NCBI GenBank assembly: GCA_021811025.1
Contig: JAJZPX010000151.1
Location: 1 to 5,462 of the forward strand
Direction: 5' to 3'
Source: Actinomycetes bacterium
Lineage (GTDB): Bacteria > Actinomycetota > Coriobacteriia > Anaerosomatales > JAJZPX01
DNA length: 5,462 nt
Shown: positions 1 through 4,382 of the stretch, piece by piece
Layout of the letters: each line of letters begins with the position of its first letter
How positions within the stretch are numbered: the stretch's first letter is position 1
Program-made: the position numbers and the translations under genes
The notes under the pieces: generated by a model
The model's input: the letters and a program-made list of their open reading frames with translations, nothing else
Databases searched by the model: none
What the model was told of the DNA's origin: nothing

Positions 1-1
1 C

Positions 2-799
2 CTCAAGCCCGAGCCCAAGCTCGAGTCCGTCGCCACGCACGAGGCCACCCGCAGCGCGCCGTCGGCGCAGGCATCGACGGCGAGCGCGCCCGCGACGGTC
101 GCAGTGAAGCCGGCTGCGCCCAAGCCGCCCGCCCCGAAGCCCGCACCGGTGCCCGCACCGGTGAAGACGCCGGCGGAGAAGTACGTCGTCGTCATCGACC
201 CCGGTCACGGCGGCGAGCTGTCGGGCAACGAGCCCGTCGGCCCGAACGACTCGACGCCGCACCCCAGGACCGCCTACGGCGCGACCGGCACCAACGGCGT
301 GACCGAGGCGAGCATCGTGCTGAAGGTGGGCCTGAAGCTGCGCCCGCTGCTCGAGAAGCAGGGCGTCAAGGTCATCATGATCCGCACCGGCCCCCGGGCG
401 ATCTCGAACAAGGACCGCGCGGCCATCGCCAACAACGCGCACGCCGACCTCTTCCTGCGCCTGCACTGCGACGGCGTGGACGGATCGCCGGGCACGCACG
501 GCATCTCGATGCAGGTGCCCGGGTCGAGCAAGGAGTGGGCGCCGCTCGGCTCGAGCCGCAAGGCGGGCGAGATCATCCTGGGCGCGCTGATCCGCCAGAC
601 CGGCGCCGCGAACAAGGGCATCGTTCCGCGCAGCGACCTCGCCGGGTTCAACTGGTGCAAGGTCCCGACCGCGCTCCCGGAGATGGGGTTCCTCTCGAAC
701 CCCACCGAGGCGAACAAGCTCGCGAGCGACAGCTACCAGAACACGCTCGCCAAGGCCCTCGCCGACGGGACGATGGCCTACCTGCACACAGTGCGCTAA
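2..799 (+). CDS. N-acetylmuramoyl-L-alanine amidase (Amidase_3), 5' end outside window
   Basis: This is a zinc-dependent peptidoglycan amidase, expected to act outside the membrane by cutting the bond between N-acetylmuramic acid and the L-alanine of the stem peptide. The frame is open from the first bases of the window, so only the last 265 residues are present and any signal peptide is not visible. Residues 1-60 are a low-complexity Pro/Ala/Lys linker; the catalytic domain covers about 61-263. The Amidase_3 signature is complete: zinc ligand H69 in IDPGHGG, E102 in GVTEAS, H155 in LRLHCDG, and catalytic E227 in LPEMGFLSNP. Between the first two ligands is an insert with GNEPVGP and GATG motifs, which I recall from a recognisable subfamily in anaerobic Gram-positives. 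A GTG at 104 could be read as a start but lies inside the linker, so it is unlikely to be real. The stop is TAA. The linker suggests a modular enzyme with an upstream domain or membrane anchor. Confidence 0.93.
   Translation, partial: LKPEPKLESVATHEATRSAPSAQASTASAPATVAVKPAAPKPPAPKPAPVPAPVKTPAEKYVVVIDPGHGGELSGNEPVGPNDSTPHPRTAYGATGTNGVTEASIVLKVGLKLRPLLEKQGVKVIMIRTGPRAISNKDRAAIANNAHADLFLRLHCDGVDGSPGTHGISMQVPGSSKEWAPLGSSRKAGEIILGALIRQTGAANKGIVPRSDLAGFNWCKVPTALPEMGFLSNPTEANKLASDSYQNTLAKALADGTMAYLHTVR
139..163 (+). repeat. 12-bp tandem repeat in the amidase linker
   Basis: The unit CCCGCACCGGTG occurs twice back to back (140-151 and 152-163), with one extra matching base on the left. It encodes PAPV-PAPV inside the Pro/Ala/Lys linker. 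It keeps frame, so changes in copy number would only alter linker length. Confidence 0.85.
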
Positions 800-827
800 G
801 TCCCCTCCTCGATTCCCCTGAGCGAGG

Positions 828-837
828 CGGCATGCCG
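828..837. repeat. 10-bp perfect palindrome CGGCATGCCG
   Basis: A perfect palindrome lies 28 bases after the amidase stop and just upstream of the putative promoter of the disulfide-reductase gene. There is no following T-run, so it does not look like an intrinsic terminator. It shares the GGCAT/ATGCC half-site with the palindrome at 2184-2195, in the opposite arrangement. In DNA this GC-rich, chance occurrence is quite possible. Confidence 0.4.
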
Positions 838-866
838 TTCGCACCTATCACCTTGCGTTATAGATT
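838..866 (+). promoter_or_regulatory. Possible promoter in the 800-960 spacer
   Basis: TTCGCA (838-843) and TAGATT (861-866) are separated by 17 bases and each match four of six positions of the bacterial -35 and -10 consensus sequences. They sit in the AT-richest stretch of the window (about 846-880), flanked by GC-rich DNA. Transcription would start near 873 and give a leader of about 88 bases before the GTG at 961. The box assignment is by eye; other -10 candidates in the same patch are TATAGA (859-864) and TATCAT (868-873). Confidence 0.35.
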
Positions 867-907
867 GTATCATTGTTCCGCATGTAGTGAGTCCGATCGC
901 TCCGAAC

Positions 908-923
908 CGGCGAAGAGTCGCCG
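908..923 (+). other. Small leader hairpin
   Basis: A 6-bp perfect stem (908-913 with 918-923) closes an AGAG tetraloop in the presumed leader of the disulfide-reductase gene, about 23 bases before its ribosome binding site. There is no U-tract, so it is not a terminator. It may be chance in GC-rich sequence. Confidence 0.25.
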
Positions 924-945
924 TCAGCCGAACGACGGTGGCGAC

Positions 946-951
946 GGGAGG
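946..951 (+). promoter_or_regulatory. Ribosome binding site fixing the GTG start at 961
   Basis: GGGAGG ends 9 bases before GTG 961. The spacing favours this start over the in-frame ATG at 970, which would be 18 bases away. Confidence 0.7.
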
Positions 952-960
952 TACGAAGAC

Positions 961-1617
961 GTGAGCAACATGTGGCCGATGATGAAGGGATTCGTCCGGG
1001 ACCTGAGCAGGTACGGGTCGGACTTGCGGAGACAGGACCGGTGGATCCGCAAACACGCCGCGAACCGGGGCTGGTCGGTGAATCCGCGCTGGATGGTCTA
1101 CGCGAACCTCCGGCTGTGGCTGTCCGATTCAGAGGAGATGTACGGCCGCAGGTACTGCCCCTGTTTCGAGCCGAGCGGACAGCACGATCTCGACCGCTCG
1201 CTCATCTGCCCGTGCACCTTCGCCCAGGAGGAGATCGACCGCGTCGGGTGGTGCCACTGCACGCTGTTCGGCCGAGGGGACCTCACCGCGGCGGACTACG
1301 AGCGCGCCGAGGCGCACCTGATGGCGGAGTACCGCGACGTCCCGCTGAGGTGGGTGGACGGCGTCCTCGACACGCGCGGGATGCCCGGGGACGAGCTGCG
1401 CCGGCTGCCGATCCCCGACGCGGTCCACCAGGTCAAGCGCGCGCTCAACGGCAAGGGCGTGCCGCTGTCCGTCGTCGTGGCGACGAGGGTCGAGGCCGTT
1501 CACCTCGAGCGTCTCGCCGAGATGCGGCGCCTCGCCGCAAACGTCGCCGAGGTGGCCGGCGGGTTCAGAGTGAGTCTGGCGAAGCGGAGGGGCGAGGCGC
1601 GCGCTGCTACCGCCTGA
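961..1617 (+). CDS. Ferredoxin:disulfide (thioredoxin) reductase catalytic-subunit-like protein with extra C-terminal region
   Basis: A 218-residue protein with the catalytic-subunit signature of ferredoxin-thioredoxin reductase: C66-P-C68, C83-P-C85 and C98-H-C100, spaced 14 and 12 residues, followed by TLFGRGDLT. In the known enzyme a [4Fe-4S] cluster next to a redox-active disulfide lets one-electron ferredoxin reduce a two-electron disulfide. By analogy C66, C83, C85 and C98 would hold the cluster, and C68 and C100 would form the disulfide. Plant and cyanobacterial enzymes use spacings of 16 and 8; the 14/12 pattern matches, as I recall, the shorter archaeal and bacterial ferredoxin:disulfide reductases such as that of Methanosarcina. 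Residues 1-65 are a helical, Arg/Trp-rich lead-in. Residues 110-218 exceed the usual family length of about 110-120 and I do not recognise them; no further cysteines occur there. The protein is probably cytoplasmic. No thioredoxin, ferredoxin or variable FTR subunit is nearby. GTG 961 was chosen for its ribosome binding site; an in-frame ATG at 832 is less likely. The first 60 codons include AGA, AGG, TTG and AAA, somewhat unlike the neighbours. Confidence 0.85.
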   Translation: MSNMWPMMKGFVRDLSRYGSDLRRQDRWIRKHAANRGWSVNPRWMVYANLRLWLSDSEEMYGRRYCPCFEPSGQHDLDRSLICPCTFAQEEIDRVGWCHCTLFGRGDLTAADYERAEAHLMAEYRDVPLRWVDGVLDTRGMPGDELRRLPIPDAVHQVKRALNGKGVPLSVVVATRVEAVHLERLAEMRRLAANVAEVAGGFRVSLAKRRGEARAATA

Positions 1618-2074
1618 GCGTCGCGACGAGGCGCTGGGGCACGAGCAGCAGGTCGAGCGCCGTCGCGATATCGGGCGCGAGCACCTTTGCGGCGAGCACT
1701 GCCTCGACCGATGTCCCCTCGCGTCCGAGGACGGCGATCCCGAGCGCGCACGCTTCGAGCATCAGCCGGTCGTTCGCGCCGTTGCCGATGGCGGCGACGG
1801 ACTCCGCGCCCAGGGCGCGGACGGCGCTCAGCTTCCGTTCCGCCTCCGCGCCTGCCTGCAGCGTCTCCATCTCGATGCCGAGCTCGTCGGCCAGAGCACG
1901 GATGGGACCGTGCGTCGCCGCCGTCACTCCCAGCACGTGGACGCGCTCCTTCAGCTCGGCCATCCTGCCGGCGACGCCTGGCAGCAGCACGCCGTCCACC
2001 GCGATCGTCCCGTTGACGTCCAGCACCACGTGCTCGATGCGAAGGCTCGCGCCGGGGACCGGCACCTCGATCAT
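1607..2074 (-). CDS. HAD-superfamily protein, soluble P-type-ATPase-like (COG4087 type)
   Basis: A 155-residue cytoplasmic HAD-fold protein with no cap domain insertion and no membrane segment. Motif I is D19-V-N21-G-T: the nucleophile aspartate is kept, but the usual second aspartate (general acid/base of HAD phosphatases) is Asn, comparable to P-type ATPases where this position is Thr. Motif II is probably T51 or T54 in VTAATHG, motif III is K81, and motif IV is G97-N98-G-A-N101-D102 with Asn in place of the usual first Asp. This combination, plus the closing sequence LLLVPQRLVATLRR, fits the small 'soluble P-type ATPase' family. The best-known relative is Methanocaldococcus MJ0968, which I recall as having phosphatase activity. 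Its physiological substrate is unknown. ATG 2074 has a good ribosome binding site (GAGGAAG, 6-base spacing). The stop TAG lies inside the end of the convergent upstream gene. The family call is firm; substrate and in vivo activity are not predictable. Confidence 0.85.
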   Translation of the reverse strand: MIEVPVPGASLRIEHVVLDVNGTIAVDGVLLPGVAGRMAELKERVHVLGVTAATHGPIRALADELGIEMETLQAGAEAERKLSAVRALGAESVAAIGNGANDRLMLEACALGIAVLGREGTSVEAVLAAKVLAPDIATALDLLLVPQRLVATLRR

Positions 2075-2080
2075 GCTTCA

Positions 2081-2087
2081 CTTCCTC
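2081..2087 (-). promoter_or_regulatory. Ribosome binding site of the HAD gene
   Basis: On the minus strand GAGGAAG precedes the ATG at 2074 with a 6-base gap, supporting that start. Confidence 0.65.
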
Positions 2088-2113
2088 GCTTCGCTGGACC
2101 GCTCCATGCGGCA

Positions 2114-2141
2114 ACTGTACCGCCTCGCCCGCGAGTGCGAA
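2114..2141 (-). promoter_or_regulatory. Possible promoter of the HAD gene
   Basis: Read on the minus strand, TTCGCA (2141-2136) and TACAGT (2119-2114) are separated by 16 bases and lie about 40 bases upstream of the HAD start codon. TTCGCA is the same -35-like hexamer seen at 838-843 upstream of the disulfide-reductase gene. Assigned by eye only. Confidence 0.35.
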
Positions 2142-2177
2142 CAGCGCCCGCACGCCGGCCCGCTGCCTGCCCTCGGC

Positions 2178-2183
2178 TATACT
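2178..2183 (+). promoter_or_regulatory. Possible -10 box (TATACT) of the glycosyltransferase operon
   Basis: TATACT is a near-consensus -10 hexamer standing out in GC-rich DNA, 61 bases before the GT2 start codon. No convincing -35 lies 16-18 bases upstream (the sequence there is CCGGCC), so an activator or an alternative sigma factor could be needed if this is a promoter. Confidence 0.4.
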
Positions 2184-2195
2184 GATGCCGGCATC
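2184..2195. repeat. 12-bp perfect palindrome GATGCCGGCATC, operator-like
   Basis: A perfect palindrome begins on the base after the TATACT box, where transcription would start. A site here could bind a dimeric repressor controlling the glycosyltransferase operon. There is no T-run, so it is not a terminator. Its function is inference from position; chance is possible. Confidence 0.4.
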
Positions 2196-2234
2196 CCCTT
2201 GAGCGCTCGCACGCGGCGCCGGGGCGTTCTCGGC

Positions 2235-2240
2235 GAGGAG
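2235..2240 (+). promoter_or_regulatory. Ribosome binding site of the GT2 gene
   Basis: GAGGAG ends 4 bases before the ATG at 2245. It is short-spaced but strong and supports this start. Confidence 0.6.
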
Positions 2241-2244
2241 CAGC

Positions 2245-3198
2245 ATGTACGAGGGCAAGACCGTCGGCGTGGTCGTTCCCTGCCACAACGAGGAGACGCA
2301 GATCGGCACGGTGATCGAGACCATGCCGCAGTACGTCGACCGGATCATCATCGTGGACGACGTCAGCAGCGACGGCACCTGCGACGTCGTCCGCCGCTAC
2401 GCCGAGGCGATGCCCGAGCGCATCCGGCTCATCCGCCACGAGGTCAACGGCGGCGTCGGCAAGGCGATCGTGAGCGGCTACAAGGCCGCGGTCGAGGAGA
2501 GGATCGAGCTGACCGCCGTGATGGCGGGCGACGCGCAGATGGATCCCGCCGACCTGCCCGCGCTGCTGGGGCCCGTCGCGTGCGACGAGATCGACTACTC
2601 CAAGGGTAACCGCCTGTTCACCGGCGACGCGTGGAACATCATCCCGCGCTACCGCTACCTCGGGAACTCGGCGCTCTCGCTCATGACGAAGATCGCGTCG
2701 GGGTACTGGCACGTGGCCGACAGCCAGACCGGCTACACGGTGGCGAACCTGCGGTCGCTCTCCACGATTGACCTGGACTCGCTCTACCCGCGCTACGGCT
2801 TCCCGAACGACGTCCTCGTCCACATGAACGTCTACGATTTCCGCGTCCGTGACGTGCCGATCCAGCCCGTCTACAACGTCGGCGAGCGGTCCGGCATCAG
2901 GCTCTGGAAGGTCGTCCCGACGCTGTCGTGGCTGCTGTTCAGGCGATTCTGGTGGCGGATGGGGCAGAAGTATGTCATTCGCGACACGCACCCGCTCGTG
3001 CTCTTCTACGCGTTCGGCGGCCTGTTCTCGCTGCTCGGGTTGGGTCTCGGACTGCTCGAGGCGTGGCAGAAGGTCGTCCACGGCCTCTCGCCCGCCGTCC
3101 CCACGGTCGTCCTCGCCGCCCTGCTGCTGATCTCGGGCATCCAGTTCACGTTCTTCGCCATGTGGTTCGACATGGAGCACAACAGGACGCTGAAGTGA
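2245..3198 (+). CDS. Family 2 glycosyltransferase, polyprenyl-phosphate-sugar-synthase-like, two C-terminal membrane helices
   Basis: A 317-residue GT-A fold, inverting GT2 enzyme of the dolichyl-phosphate-mannose-synthase-like group. Visible motifs are VVVPCHNEE (9-17), nucleotide-binding VDDVSSDGT (37-45), NGGVGKAIVSGYK (68-80, typical of this group), the metal-binding GDAQMDP (95-101) and DSQTGY (159-164, acceptor/catalytic region). R215 and W221 fall in the usual post-catalytic segment. The C-terminus has two hydrophobic helices, about 250-271 and 285-308, so the catalytic domain should be held at the cytoplasmic face. Enzymes of this build commonly transfer a sugar from a nucleotide donor to polyprenyl phosphate; the sugar and acceptor cannot be read from sequence. 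It is the first gene of a three-gene cluster: its stop overlaps the GTG start of the GT4 gene, so translation is probably coupled. The sequence is complete and shows no damage. Confidence 0.9.
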   Translation: MYEGKTVGVVVPCHNEETQIGTVIETMPQYVDRIIIVDDVSSDGTCDVVRRYAEAMPERIRLIRHEVNGGVGKAIVSGYKAAVEERIELTAVMAGDAQMDPADLPALLGPVACDEIDYSKGNRLFTGDAWNIIPRYRYLGNSALSLMTKIASGYWHVADSQTGYTVANLRSLSTIDLDSLYPRYGFPNDVLVHMNVYDFRVRDVPIQPVYNVGERSGIRLWKVVPTLSWLLFRRFWWRMGQKYVIRDTHPLVLFYAFGGLFSLLGLGLGLLEAWQKVVHGLSPAVPTVVLAALLLISGIQFTFFAMWFDMEHNRTLK

Positions 3199-4361
3199 GG
3201 GTCGGCATCATAACGACGAGCTACCCGCGCTTCCCGGGGGACTTCGCGGGCAGCTTCGTCGCCGACCTGGCGTCCGCGCTCGCCCGCTCCGGCCTCGCGG
3301 TCGACGTCTGGGCGCCGCACGCGCCGGGGCTGGCGGCGAGCGAGGTCGCGGACGGCGTCATGGTGCACCGCTTCCGCTACGCGCCGGGGCCGCTGGAGCG
3401 CGTCGCGTACGGCGACGGGATCGCGAACAACTTGCGGCGCCATCCCTCGGCCGTGCTCGGCCTGCCCGGGTTCGTGCGCGCGCTCAAGCGCGCGGGACGG
3501 CAGGCCGCGGCGAGCTGCGACGTCGTGCACGTCAACTGGGCGCAGACGGCCGCCATGGTGGCCGAGCCGCGGATGCGCGTGCCGATGGTGGTGACCGCGC
3601 ACGGCACGGACGTGCGCCTCGCGCGCGAGCGCGGCGGGCGGATGCTGCGCGAGCTGCGGCGCGGGGTCGCGTCCCCCCCGGTGGCCGAGGTGATCGCCGT
3701 ATCCGCCGAGCTCGCGGCGGACTTGCGCGCGCTCGCGCCGCACGTCCGCGGCGTCACCGTCGTCGCCACGGGCGTCGAGCGGGAGCTGCTGGATCGCGAG
3801 CGCGTGGTGCGCCACGCGAAGGGCCCGCTGCGCATCGCGTACGTCGGACGGCTGCTGGCGAGCAAGGGCGTGCACGACCTCGCCGACGCCTTCCTCGCGT
3901 TCGACCGCGACGCCACTCTCACGATCGCCGGCGGCGGACCGGAGGAGGGGCCGCTCGCGTGGCGCTTCGTGCAGGCCGGCGCCGAGGGGCGCGTGCGGTT
4001 CCTGGGCGCCGTCCCGAGGCCGGAGGCGCTCGACGTGATGGCGGACGCCGACGTAGTCGTCGTGCCCTCGCACGCCGAGGGGTGCGGCGTCGTGGCGATC
4101 GAGGCGTCCGCGCTCGGCGTGCCGGTGCTCGCGACGCGCGTCGGCGTGCACCCGGAGCTGCTGCGCCACGACGAGCTGCTCTTCGAGCCGCGCGACGCGC
4201 CCGCGCTGGCCGGCCGCCTCCGAGCGCTTGCGGACGACCCCGCGCTTCGGGCGCGGCTCGCCGAGGAGGCGCGCGCCCGCGTGGAGGCGTCGTACACGTG
4301 GGACGCTCTGGCCGGGCGGATCGCGGAGGTGTACCGACGGGCGCTCGAGCGGAGCGCGTGA
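3195..4361 (+). CDS. Family 4 glycosyltransferase (GT-B fold)
   Basis: A 388-residue retaining glycosyltransferase of near-typical family length. The N-terminal acceptor domain (about 1-200) begins with IITTSYPRFPGDFAGSF, a common GT4 opening with the glycine-rich acceptor loop, and contains VHVNW (111-115) and TAHGTDVRL (134-142). The C-terminal donor domain (about 212-375) has IAYVGRLLASKG, with R219 and K224 expected to contact the donor phosphates, AGGGPE (245-250), and the E-x7-E motif E295-GCGVVAI-E303. It likely adds a sugar from a nucleotide donor to a growing glycan or lipid-linked acceptor on the cytoplasmic face; the specificity is unknown. The GTG at 3195 is chosen because the homologous N-terminus begins exactly there, it overlaps the GT2 stop (GTGA), and AGGA (3184-3187) lies 7 bases upstream. 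The frame stays open further upstream within the GT2 gene, but that sequence is a shadow of the GT2. No transmembrane segment is evident. Confidence 0.92.
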   Translation: MRVGIITTSYPRFPGDFAGSFVADLASALARSGLAVDVWAPHAPGLAASEVADGVMVHRFRYAPGPLERVAYGDGIANNLRRHPSAVLGLPGFVRALKRAGRQAAASCDVVHVNWAQTAAMVAEPRMRVPMVVTAHGTDVRLARERGGRMLRELRRGVASPPVAEVIAVSAELAADLRALAPHVRGVTVVATGVERELLDRERVVRHAKGPLRIAYVGRLLASKGVHDLADAFLAFDRDATLTIAGGGPEEGPLAWRFVQAGAEGRVRFLGAVPRPEALDVMADADVVVVPSHAEGCGVVAIEASALGVPVLATRVGVHPELLRHDELLFEPRDAPALAGRLRALADDPALRARLAEEARARVEASYTWDALAGRIAEVYRRALERSA

Positions 4362-4382
4362 GAGGACGGCGGGGGCGGCGCT

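Noticed and set aside
274..717. Minus-strand open frame opposite the amidase gene
   Set aside because: Antisense to the conserved amidase domain, with no recognisable motif and no ribosome binding site.
807..827. Possible terminator stem after the amidase gene (CCTCG/CGAGG, 11-base loop)
   Set aside because: Only 5 bp with a wide loop and no following T-run, so it is not convincing as an intrinsic terminator.
1500..2378. Minus-strand open frame of 292 codons covering the HAD gene in another frame
   Set aside because: The HAD frame carries all catalytic motifs and a good ribosome binding site; this one is compositionally biased noise.
972..2609. Plus-strand open frame of 545 codons spanning three genes
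   Set aside because: It is out of frame with the disulfide-reductase and GT2 genes, antisense to the HAD gene, and its product is Arg/Ala/Pro-rich without motifs.
2071..3180. Minus-strand open frame opposite the GT2 gene
   Set aside because: Low-complexity charged product, fully explained as the complement of a well-supported glycosyltransferase.
2928..3194. Upstream extension of the GT4 frame inside the GT2 gene
   Set aside because: The GT4 homologous N-terminus starts exactly at GTG 3195; the upstream part is the GT2 gene read in the wrong frame.
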